NCBI GenBank assembly: GCA_044346855.1
Contig: JBIIYJ010000305.1
Span: 1-6,410, forward strand
Direction of reading: 5' to 3'
DNA from: CAIKKV01 sp044346855
GTDB lineage: Bacteria; Verrucomicrobiota; Kiritimatiellia; CAIKKV01
Length of the DNA: 6,410 nt
The notes under the pieces were generated by a model. That model saw nothing but the letters and a program-made list of their open reading frames with translations. It was not told the DNA's origin and did no database searches. The translations under genes were made by a program, and so were the position numbers. Shown one piece after another: positions 1-6,410 of the stretch; position 1 is the stretch's first letter, and each line of letters starts with the position of its first letter.

Positions 1-18
1 AGGGTTTGGGGGAAATTT

Positions 19-54
19 GATCAGGCCGATCGGACGGATCAGACGGATCTGTCC
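19..54. repeat. Four 9-bp tandem repeats (GATCnnnnn), hairpin-capable
   Basis: Four consecutive nonamers all start with GATC: GATCAGGCC, GATCGGACG, GATCAGACG and GATCTGTCC. The last three also fold back: 32-40 (GGACGGATC) pairs with 46-54 (GATCTGTCC) as a 9-bp stem with one G-T pair and a 5-nt loop. The block lies about 50 nt past the stop of the minus-strand thioredoxin-fold gene. It could therefore fold in that gene's 3' untranslated RNA, but no clear U-tract follows, so I do not call a terminator. A second 9-bp-period block with a 5-nt-loop hairpin occurs at 1627-1657. Confidence 0.7.
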
Positions 55-105
55 TGAACCCTGAACCCTCTTCTCTTTCCCCCTGAACCCTGAACCCTGA
101 ACCCT
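53..105. repeat. CCTGAAC heptamer repeat tract, 2 + 3 copies
   Basis: Two perfect CCTGAAC units (53-66) are followed by a pyrimidine spacer (about 67-81) and three more perfect units (82-102). A truncated unit (CCTAA) comes next. The minus-strand gene's TAG stop (106-104) lies inside this truncated unit, so the tract abuts and slightly overlaps the end of the coding sequence. A degenerate version of the same motif, preceded by the same CTTTCCCCCT run, is found at 1674-1704. No function is evident. It looks like a dispersed or locally expanded intergenic repeat. Confidence 0.8.
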
Positions 106-703
106 AATATTTCACCGAGCAGCCGTAGGGCTTGGTCGAGGGAGTTTCGACGGGTTTGCCTGCCAGGGTGGACTCGAGGGCGGCCGAGATGTAGTTTTTG
201 GCGTCCTTCAGGGAGGCGGGGTCGGGGGAGGGCTTGTCGTCGATGGCGCCGTCGTAAACGAGCAGGCCGGCCTGGTCGATCACGAACATGTGGGGCGTGG
301 TCTTGGCGCCGTAGAGCTTGCCGGCCTTGCCATCCGCATCAAGCAGGACGGCGGTGGGTGCGGCGTTCTTCTCCTTCATCAGGCTTGTCCACTTTTCTGC
401 CGGGTAGTTCCCCTGCTTGCCCGGGGCGGAGGAGTTGACCGCGAGCCAGACGACGTCCTTGCCCGTCCAGGTCTTCTGCAGGTTCTGCATGTTGCCGGCG
501 TCATAGTGTTTCTTGACGAACGGGCAGTCGGGGTTGGTCCATTCGAGAACCACCACCTTGCCCTTGAACGCCGAGAGGCTGTGGGTTTTGCCGGCCGTGT
601 CGGTCAGGGTGAAATCCGGGGCGGCCTTGCCGACTTGGGCCTCCTGGGCCAGCGCAAAGCCCGCGATCATGCCCGCCGCAACCGTCATCAGCATTGTCTT
701 CAT
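104..703 (-). CDS. Exported peroxiredoxin-like / thioredoxin-fold (redoxin) protein
   Basis: This 199-residue protein has a signal peptide (about residues 1-19, MKTMLMTVAAGMIAGFALA, then QEAQ), so it is probably periplasmic. The mature part follows the AhpC/TSA-redoxin pattern: APDFTLTD near 28-35, a beta strand GKVVVLEW at 48-55, the active-site segment NPDCPF with Cys60, and a TPHMFVID segment whose Pro137 fits the cis-proline of thioredoxin folds. Only the first Cys of a CxxC is present. A second Cys, C195, sits in the C-terminal GCSVKY, a tail I associate with the 'PRX-like 1' group, and could act as its resolving partner. The gene overlaps the upstream DsbD-alpha-like gene by ATGA and has its own Shine-Dalgarno, so the two are probably translated together. 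The role is inferred: thiol reduction or peroxide handling in the periplasm. The substrate is unknown, and it is not a classical TlpA/ResA because the CxxC is absent. Confidence 0.85.
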   Translation of the reverse strand: MKTMLMTVAAGMIAGFALAQEAQVGKAAPDFTLTDTAGKTHSLSAFKGKVVVLEWTNPDCPFVKKHYDAGNMQNLQKTWTGKDVVWLAVNSSAPGKQGNYPAEKWTSLMKEKNAAPTAVLLDADGKAGKLYGAKTTPHMFVIDQAGLLVYDGAIDDKPSPDPASLKDAKNYISAALESTLAGKPVETPSTKPYGCSVKY

Positions 704-1536
704 GGTGTGTCTCCTGTTTGTGTTTGCATCCGGATCGGGGTATCCACGGCGATCGCCTTCTTTTCAGCGCCCGGCCTGGCCGGCGAGAGGACCAGGGTGC
801 CCGTCAGGCGCCCGGGAGGCTTGGCCCCGGGGGCGAGTTTCACGCGCAGCACGGGGTTGGTGGCGGAGGTCCAGTCGGCCTGCGCGGCCGCCAGGTTCCA
901 GTCGTCGGGGTAGAAGCGGGCCGACGTCCGGTTCTCCGGGGGCGTTTCAGGCGGGGGGGTGGCGGCCAGGGTGAGGGTGTCGCCGGCGGCGTCGGCCTGG
1001 AAGCGCCAGCCCGGATCGGGGGAGGGCAGGCGGCCGCGGGTGGCTTCGAAGAGGGGGCGCCATTCCGACCAGGCGGGGGTAGCGGGGAGGACGGGGAGGG
1101 TCAGGGACAGGTCGGCCTTTTTCGGCACGCACAAGTCCCGGCAGATCATCCAGGCGAGGGCGACCTTGAATTCGCAGGGCGTTTCGGCGGGGAGTCGGGC
1201 GGGCGGGGTCACGCGGGCGAGCAGCAGCATGCGGCCCTCGTAGCCGTAGGATTGGACGGGAGGGTCTTCGAAGGTCTCGGGGAAGGGCCATTGGAGGGGG
1301 GCGAGGGTGAAGCCCTCCGGGAGGCGCCAGGCCAGTTCGGGGGCCATGCCGGAGTCGCCGGGATTGCGCCAGTAGGTGTGCCAGCCCTCGGGGATGTCGA
1401 CCAGGAGGCCGAGGGTGAAGGGGGTGCCGGGCTGGATGGAGCGGACTTCCGCCAGGAGGTGCGCCTCGGGCCGGGTGTCGGCCGCGGCGGCGGACGTCAA
1501 AAATGCCAGGACGAGGGTTAATCGGGCCAAGATCAT
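700..1536 (-). CDS. Exported DsbD alpha-domain-like protein (disulfide reductase N-terminal domain only)
   Basis: From the ATG at 1536 this is a 278-residue protein. It opens with a signal peptide (residues 1-19, MILARLTLVLAFLTSAAAA, then DTRPE). The body matches the N-terminal immunoglobulin-like domain of DsbD/ScsB-type reductases: DIPEGWHTYWRNPGDSG at 48-63, WPFPETFEDP at 83-92, SYGYEG at 97-102 and WMICRDLCVPKKADLSLTLP at 129-148. The CRDLC cysteines (132, 136) are the likely redox pair, and C121 is a third Cys. The family normally passes electrons from a membrane domain to periplasmic thiols, but here neither the membrane domain nor the C-terminal thioredoxin domain is encoded. A redoxin gene follows by ATGA overlap and may be its partner (inference). 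An in-frame TTG at 1608 would add 24 residues before the signal peptide. I reject it because the ATG places the signal peptide at the very N-terminus. Neither start has a clear Shine-Dalgarno. Confidence 0.82.
   Translation of the reverse strand: MILARLTLVLAFLTSAAAADTRPEAHLLAEVRSIQPGTPFTLGLLVDIPEGWHTYWRNPGDSGMAPELAWRLPEGFTLAPLQWPFPETFEDPPVQSYGYEGRMLLLARVTPPARLPAETPCEFKVALAWMICRDLCVPKKADLSLTLPVLPATPAWSEWRPLFEATRGRLPSPDPGWRFQADAAGDTLTLAATPPPETPPENRTSARFYPDDWNLAAAQADWTSATNPVLRVKLAPGAKPPGRLTGTLVLSPARPGAEKKAIAVDTPIRMQTQTGDTP
711..715 (-). promoter_or_regulatory. Shine-Dalgarno for the redoxin gene, inside the upstream gene
   Basis: AGGAG on the minus strand lies 7 nt before the ATG at 703. It is contained in the last codons of the DsbD-alpha-like gene. 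Together with the ATGA stop/start overlap at 700-703 it supports the chosen start and translational coupling of the pair. Confidence 0.75.
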
Positions 1537-1626
1537 GGGGACATCATGGCCCAGGCGCGGGCGGGAGGAAACACTAAAAGCGGGGGGCAGGGTATTTCGA
1601 ATGGGCAAACAAGGCGGGGGCTGGGA

Positions 1627-1657
1627 AATAGGTCCTATAGGACTTATAGGTCCTATT
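1627..1657. repeat. 9-bp tandem repeat forming a 13-bp imperfect hairpin
   Basis: Three nonamers, ATAGGTCCT, ATAGGACTT and ATAGGTCCT (1628-1654), run head to tail. The whole block is also an inverted repeat: AATAGGTCCTATA (1627-1639) pairs with TATAGGTCCTATT (1645-1657) in 12 of 13 positions around a 5-nt loop, with a T-T mismatch in the middle. It lies between divergent genes, so it is not placed as a terminator for either. The 9-bp period and 5-nt loop repeat the design seen at 19-54, with different bases. Confidence 0.8.
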
Positions 1658-1673
1658 CTTCCAATTCACCCAA

Positions 1674-1704
1674 CTTTCCCCCTAAACCCCTGAACCCTTG
1701 ACCC
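1674..1704. repeat. Degenerate CCTGAAC-type tract, second copy
   Basis: Following CTTTCCCCCT there are CTAAACC, CCTGAAC and CCTTGAC variants, similar in order and orientation to the tract at 75-105. It sits 3' of the nonamer block, the same order as at the left end of the window. Confidence 0.55.
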
Positions 1705-1775
1705 CGCGTAGGATTGCCTCAGCCGCGCAATCGATTGTTGGAAGGGGAGGATTCCGATTTGCTTGCGAAGGGGGG

Positions 1776-1780
1776 GGAGG
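1776..1780 (+). promoter_or_regulatory. Shine-Dalgarno bearing on the nadB start (TTG 1791 versus ATG 1803)
   Basis: GGAGG follows a G8 run. It is 10 nt before an in-frame TTG at 1791 and 22 nt before the in-frame ATG at 1803. The spacing fits the TTG, and the codon type fits the ATG. It also lies 2 nt before an out-of-frame ATG at 1783 that opens a three-codon frame (ATG ATA GAT TGA) whose stop overlaps the TTG. That ATG is too close to the Shine-Dalgarno to be a likely start. Confidence 0.5.
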
Positions 1781-1802
1781 GCATGATAGATTGACCAATT
1801 CA

Positions 1803-3419
1803 ATGAATACATACGACACGGATTTTCTGGTGATCGGGAGCGGGATAGCCGGCTTGATGTCGGCCATCCATTTGGGCGCGCATGGGCGGGTCCTGCTTCT
1901 CACCAAGAAAGCCCGGGCCGAGAGCAACACCAATTATGCGCAGGGGGGCATTGCCTGCGTGATGGACACGGACGACACCTTCGAGCAGCACGTGGAGGAC
2001 ACCCTGGTGGCGGGGGCGGGGCTGTGCCGGGAGGACGTGGTGCGCTCCATCGTCAGCGGCGGTCCGGAGCGGATCGAGGAGCTGCGCCGGCTGGGCGTCG
2101 ATTTCGCGGCCGACCTGGGGCGTGAGGGGGGGCATTCCCAGCGGCGCGTGCTGCATGCGGGCGACATCACGGGCCGCGAGGTCGAGACGGCGCTGCTGGA
2201 CCAGGTGCTGCACAACAAGGCCATCACGGTCCTTGAAAACTGCATGGCGATCGACCTGATCACCACCGGCTGGCTGGGGCTGGGCGGCGAGCAGCGCTGC
2301 GTGGGGGTCTACGCCCTGAACCGGGAGACCGGCGAGATTTTCGGGGTCCGCGCGCCCTCCACCATCCTGGCCACGGGCGGGGGCGGCAAGGTTTACCTTT
2401 ACACCAGCAACCCCGACATTGCCACGGGCGACGGGGTGGCGCTGGCCTGGCGCGCGGGGCTGCCGATCGCCAACATGGAATTCATCCAGTTCCATCCCAC
2501 CTGCCTGTACCATCCCAAGGCCAAGTCGTTTTTGATCAGCGAGGCGGTGCGCGGCGAAGGGGCGCGGCTGGTGGACGCGCAGGGCCGGCCCTTCATGGAG
2601 GGGTACGACCCGCGGGGCTCGCTGGCGCCGCGCGACATCGTGGCCCGCGCCATCGACAGCGAGATGAAGCGCACGGGCTCCCGCTGCGTCTACCTCGACT
2701 GCCGCCACAAGTCCCGCGCCTTCCTGCGCAAGCGCTTCCCCAACATTTTCGAGGCCTGTCTCCAGTTCGGGTTCGACATGGCGAAGGACCTGGTGCCCGT
2801 GGTGCCGGCGGCCCACTATTTCTGCGGCGGCGTGCAGGCGCGGGTGGATGGCGCCACCGCCATGCCCGGCCTCTACGCCGTGGGCGAGGTGGCCTGCACC
2901 GGGCTGCACGGCGCCAACCGGCTGGCCAGCAACTCGCTGCTGGAGGCCCTGGTCTGCGCCTGGAATCTGGCGCGGGCGCTCGAGGCGAAGCCCGACGCGG
3001 GGGGCGCCCGCGCGGCGATCCCGCCGTGGCACCTGGGCAAGGCCGTGCCGAGCGACGAGGCCATCGTGGTGGCGCACAACTGGAACGAGGTGCGCACCTG
3101 CATGTGGGATTACGTGGGCATCGTGCGGTCCGACAAGCGCCTCGAGCGGGCGCTGCGGCGGATCCGGATGCTGCGCGGCGAGATCCGGCAGTATTACCTG
3201 GACTACCTGGTGACGGCCGACGTGCTGGAGCTGCGCAACCTGGCCGCGGTGGCCGAGTTGATCGTGCGCAGCGCCCGGCGGCGGCGCGAGAGCCGGGGGC
3301 TGCACTACACCCTGGACCACCCGCAGGCCGACGCGCGCCAGGGAAAACGGGATACGGTGATCCGGGACCGGCCCGGCGAACATATCGGCCGGCGGCGGAC
3401 GCCGAGCGGAAGGAACTGA
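1803..3419 (+). CDS. nadB: L-aspartate oxidase
   Basis: NadB oxidises L-aspartate to iminoaspartate with FAD, the first step of de novo NAD synthesis; NadA, not in this window, would take the product. The 538-residue protein shows the FAD dinucleotide motif GSGIAGL (12-18), SNTNYAQGGIA (41-51), ATGGGGKVY (190-198), EFIQFHPT (226-233) and GLHGANRLASNS (367-378), then a helical C-terminal domain ending in ESRGLHYTLDHP. Residues I recall as catalytic in E. coli NadB (Glu121, His244, Arg290, His351, Arg386) fall at E108, H231, R277, H338 and R373, all with the same offset of 13. The related succinate dehydrogenase flavoprotein binds FAD covalently through a His near this AQGG segment. Here the position is Asn, supporting NadB. 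The start is ATG 1803 or TTG 1791 (four extra residues); an ATG at 1698 is rejected because it would add a 35-residue non-family extension. The stop is 2 nt before acn. Confidence 0.95.
   Translation: MNTYDTDFLVIGSGIAGLMSAIHLGAHGRVLLLTKKARAESNTNYAQGGIACVMDTDDTFEQHVEDTLVAGAGLCREDVVRSIVSGGPERIEELRRLGVDFAADLGREGGHSQRRVLHAGDITGREVETALLDQVLHNKAITVLENCMAIDLITTGWLGLGGEQRCVGVYALNRETGEIFGVRAPSTILATGGGGKVYLYTSNPDIATGDGVALAWRAGLPIANMEFIQFHPTCLYHPKAKSFLISEAVRGEGARLVDAQGRPFMEGYDPRGSLAPRDIVARAIDSEMKRTGSRCVYLDCRHKSRAFLRKRFPNIFEACLQFGFDMAKDLVPVVPAAHYFCGGVQARVDGATAMPGLYAVGEVACTGLHGANRLASNSLLEALVCAWNLARALEAKPDAGGARAAIPPWHLGKAVPSDEAIVVAHNWNEVRTCMWDYVGIVRSDKRLERALRRIRMLRGEIRQYYLDYLVTADVLELRNLAAVAELIVRSARRRRESRGLHYTLDHPQADARQGKRDTVIRDRPGEHIGRRRTPSGRN
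3408..3415 (+). promoter_or_regulatory. Shine-Dalgarno for acn, inside the end of nadB
   Basis: GGAAGGAA lies 6 nt before the acn ATG at 3422 and overlaps the last nadB codons; the nadB stop is at 3417-3419. This sets the acn start and implies coupled translation of nadB and acn. Confidence 0.75.
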
Positions 3420-3421
3420 CC

Positions 3422-5356
3422 ATGGGCATGACGGTTACCGAGAAGATTCTGAGCGGCCACCTCGTCGAAGGCGCCTTGAAAGCCGGCGAGGAGATCGCGA
3501 TCCGCATCGACCAGACGCTGACGCAGGACGCCACCGGCACGATGGCCTACCTGCAGTTCGAGGCCATGGGGCTGGACCGCATCCGCAACGAGCTGGCGGT
3601 CAGCTACGTGGACCACAACACCATCCAGGTCGGGTTCGAGAACTCCGACGACCACCTCTACCTCCAGTCCGTGGCGGCGCGCTACGGCATCGTCTTTTCG
3701 CGGCCCGGTAACGGGATCTGCCACCAGGTGCACCTCGAGCGGTTCGGGGCGCCCGGCAAGACCCTCCTGGGGGCCGACTCGCACACGCCCACGGGCGGCG
3801 GGATCGGCATGATCGCCATCGGGGCGGGCGGGCTCGACGTGGCCATGGCCATGGCGGGCGGGGCCTTCCACCTCACGGCGCCCAAGGTCGTGCGCATCCG
3901 GCTGGTCGGGAAGCTGCGGCCGTGGGTCACCGCCAAGGACGTCATCCTGAAGGTCCTGTCCCGATTTTCGACCAAGGGCAACGTGGCCACGGTCTTCGAG
4001 TACGCCGGCCCCGGCGTGGAGACCCTGTCCGTGCCCGAGCGGGCCACCATCACCAACATGGGCGCCGAGTGCGGCGTCACCACCTCCGTCTTCCCGAGCG
4101 ACGCGGTGACCCTCGCCTTCATGAAGGCCCAGGGGCGCGAGAAGGACTGGCGCGAGCTGGCGGCCGACGCCGACGCCGTCTACGCCAAGACCGTCGAGAT
4201 CGACCTTTCCGCGCTGGAGCCTTTGGCCGCTGCGCCGCATTCTCCCGACAACGTGGTGACGGTGACGTCCATCGCCGGCCTGGCCGTGCAGCAGGTGCTG
4301 GTGGGGTCGTGCACGAACTCCTCGGTGCGGGACATCCAGACCGTGGCGGCCATCCTGAAGGGGCGCAAGATCGACCCCGGCGTGAGCTTCGGCGTGGCGC
4401 CGGGCTCCCGGCAGGTGCTGGCCATGGCCGCGGCGGACGGCAGCCTGGCGGCGCTGATCGACGCGGGCGCCCGGATCCTGGAGAGCGCCTGCGGCTTCTG
4501 CATCGGCAACTCCATGTCGCCCGCCACGGACGCGGTCAGCCTGCGGACGAGCAACCGCAACTTCGAGGGGCGGTCGGGGACGGCCGGCGCCCGCGTCTAC
4601 CTCGTCAGCCCCCCCGTGGCGGCGCTGGCGGCGCTGGCGGGCAAGGTGGTGGACCCGCTGCAGGAGAAGGCTGTTCCCTTTCCGGCGCAGGCCGAGCCGG
4701 CCGCCTTCCGCATCGACGACTCCATGTTCATCATGCCGCCGGCGGTCCGGGGCGAGGCGGTGGTGCGCGGCCCCAACATCGGGGAGCCGCCGCACAACGC
4801 GCCCCTGCCGGTCAAGCTGGCGGGCGTGGCCGCGATCAAGGTGGGGGACAAGATCACCACCGACCACATCATGCCGGCGGGCGCGCGGCTGAAGTACCGG
4901 TCGAACATCCCGGCCTACTCCCAGTACGTGTTCGAGCCCGTGGATCCGGGCTTCGCCCGGCGGGCGGCCCAGAATCGGGACAGCCGGGTGCATAACTTCA
5001 TCGTCGCCGGGGAGAGCTACGGGCAGGGGTCGAGCCGCGAGCACGCGGCCATCTGCCCCATGTTCCTGGGCGTCAAGGCGGTGGTCGCCAAGTCGATCGA
5101 GCGGATCCACATGGCGAACCTGATCAATTTCGGCATCGTGCCGCTGGTGTTCGCGGATCCGGCGGATTACGAGCGGATCGCGGTGGGCGACCACCTGCGG
5201 ATCGAGCAGGTGCGGGCGGCGCTGGAGAAGGGGAAGACCCAGGTGACGCTGCGGAACGACACGCAGGACGCCGACATCCCGCTGGCGCTGAACCTGACCG
5301 CGCGGCAGCGCACGATGCTGCTGTCGGGCGGCCTGCTGAACACCTTCAAGGGGTAG
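3422..5356 (+). CDS. acn: Aconitate hydratase (short, Aquifex/clostridial-type aconitase)
   Basis: This enzyme isomerises citrate to isocitrate through cis-aconitate in the TCA cycle, using a [4Fe-4S] cluster, and is cytoplasmic. The 644-residue product is well below the roughly 890 residues of AcnA/IRP-type enzymes and fits the short single-chain group. In order it shows MGMTVTEKILSGHLVEG (1-17), IDQTLTQDATGTMAYLQFEA (29-48), GADSHTPTGGGIGM (117-130), the first cluster Cys in GSCTN (C297), the other two in ACGFC (C357, C360), SNRNFEGR (377-384, with R379 and R384 matching the substrate arginines), TTDHIMPAG (479-487) opening the swivelling domain, and GQGSSREHA (534-542) with the catalytic Ser/Arg. 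All expected active-site residues are present. The usual CGPC is CGFC here. The start is ATG 3422, with a Shine-Dalgarno in nadB; a longer open frame upstream in another nadB frame is not coding. The gene lies 21 nt before icd, the next pathway step. Confidence 0.95.
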   Translation: MGMTVTEKILSGHLVEGALKAGEEIAIRIDQTLTQDATGTMAYLQFEAMGLDRIRNELAVSYVDHNTIQVGFENSDDHLYLQSVAARYGIVFSRPGNGICHQVHLERFGAPGKTLLGADSHTPTGGGIGMIAIGAGGLDVAMAMAGGAFHLTAPKVVRIRLVGKLRPWVTAKDVILKVLSRFSTKGNVATVFEYAGPGVETLSVPERATITNMGAECGVTTSVFPSDAVTLAFMKAQGREKDWRELAADADAVYAKTVEIDLSALEPLAAAPHSPDNVVTVTSIAGLAVQQVLVGSCTNSSVRDIQTVAAILKGRKIDPGVSFGVAPGSRQVLAMAAADGSLAALIDAGARILESACGFCIGNSMSPATDAVSLRTSNRNFEGRSGTAGARVYLVSPPVAALAALAGKVVDPLQEKAVPFPAQAEPAAFRIDDSMFIMPPAVRGEAVVRGPNIGEPPHNAPLPVKLAGVAAIKVGDKITTDHIMPAGARLKYRSNIPAYSQYVFEPVDPGFARRAAQNRDSRVHNFIVAGESYGQGSSREHAAICPMFLGVKAVVAKSIERIHMANLINFGIVPLVFADPADYERIAVGDHLRIEQVRAALEKGKTQVTLRNDTQDADIPLALNLTARQRTMLLSGGLLNTFKG

Positions 5357-5367
5357 GTTTAAGAGTC

Positions 5368-5372
5368 GAGGA
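5368..5372 (+). promoter_or_regulatory. Shine-Dalgarno for icd
   Basis: GAGGA sits 5 nt before the ATG at 5378, within the 21-nt gap after the acn stop. The gap is too short for a terminator and promoter, so icd probably shares the acn transcript. Confidence 0.65.
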
Positions 5373-5377
5373 CACGC

Positions 5378-6410
<1,033 letters not shown>

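Larger units (their letters stand above)
1537..1790. promoter_or_regulatory. Divergent intergenic region with repeats; promoters not resolved
   Basis: This stretch separates the minus-strand redox pair from the plus-strand nadB cluster, so it should hold both promoters. It contains the hairpin-forming nonamers (1627-1657), a degenerate heptamer tract (1674-1704), the perfect palindrome CAATCGATTG (1728-1737) and a G8 run (1770-1777). The best sigma70-like candidate for nadB is TTGCTT (1759-1764) with CATGAT (1782-1787), spaced 17 nt. It is a weak match and would put transcription within about 10 nt of the ATG. I see no convincing promoter for the minus strand. Confidence 0.4.

Noticed and set aside
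32..54. Hairpin as a rho-independent terminator of the redoxin gene
   Set aside because: The stem has only 9 bp with a G-T pair, and on the transcribed strand no U-tract follows directly. It is better described as part of the repeat.
19..105. CRISPR array
   Set aside because: Units are 7 and 9 bp without unique spacers of regular length, and no cas gene is nearby.
694..1521. A 275-codon plus-strand open frame across the DsbD-like gene
   Set aside because: It is Gly-rich low-complexity sequence antisense to a gene with a signal peptide and conserved family motifs.
1537..1608. N-terminal extension of the DsbD-like protein from TTG 1608
   Set aside because: It would bury the signal peptide behind 24 residues and has no Shine-Dalgarno. 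ATG 1536 gives a normal exported protein.
1376..1693. A plus-strand open frame ending in an IGPIGLIGPI-like repeat
   Set aside because: The peptide repeat is just translation of the 9-bp nucleotide repeat. The rest is antisense to the DsbD-like gene.
1698..1720. TTGACC at 1698 as a -35 box for nadB
   Set aside because: Nothing resembling a -10 hexamer follows at 16-18 nt, and the TTGACC is a variant of the heptamer repeat.
1800..3383. A 527-codon minus-strand open frame opposite nadB, and shorter open frames in other nadB and acn frames
   Set aside because: These have the same composition artefact. nadB and acn carry every expected catalytic residue in the sense frames.

Overview
The window is GC-rich, chromosomal-looking bacterial DNA with five protein genes in two divergent groups. 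No RNA gene, CRISPR array, transposase or phage gene is visible. The organism looks like a free-living or environmental Gram-negative: two products carry signal peptides for export to a periplasm, and there is strong G/C third-position bias. The intergenic repeats (nonamers plus a CCTGAAC heptamer) remind me of genomes from the Kiritimatiellota/Verrucomicrobiota side of bacteria. That is an impression from memory, not a demonstrated assignment.

Left part (1 to 1536, minus strand): a two-gene exported thiol-redox unit. The first gene encodes a secreted protein resembling the N-terminal (alpha) domain of DsbD, without the membrane or C-terminal domains. It overlaps by ATGA the second gene, a secreted peroxiredoxin-like/thioredoxin-fold protein. 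Short tandem repeats lie just downstream of the pair (1-107) and again upstream of it (1627-1705).

Middle (1537 to about 1800): a divergent intergenic region with a 9-bp-period hairpin-forming repeat, a degenerate heptamer tract, a 10-bp palindrome and a G8 run next to a Shine-Dalgarno.

Right part (about 1800 to the window end, plus strand): a compact three-gene cluster, nadB (L-aspartate oxidase), acn (short aconitate hydratase of about 640 residues) and icd (isocitrate dehydrogenase, cut by the window edge). Gaps of 2 and 21 nt, each with a Shine-Dalgarno, suggest one transcript. Acn and Icd catalyse consecutive steps from citrate to 2-oxoglutarate. NadB starts de novo NAD synthesis from aspartate, so the cluster pairs pyridine nucleotide supply with the oxidative arm of the TCA cycle.

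I found no convincing undescribed system. The most worthwhile items are the paired nonamer/heptamer intergenic elements, the stand-alone DsbD-alpha plus peroxiredoxin-like pair, and the nadB-acn-icd arrangement.
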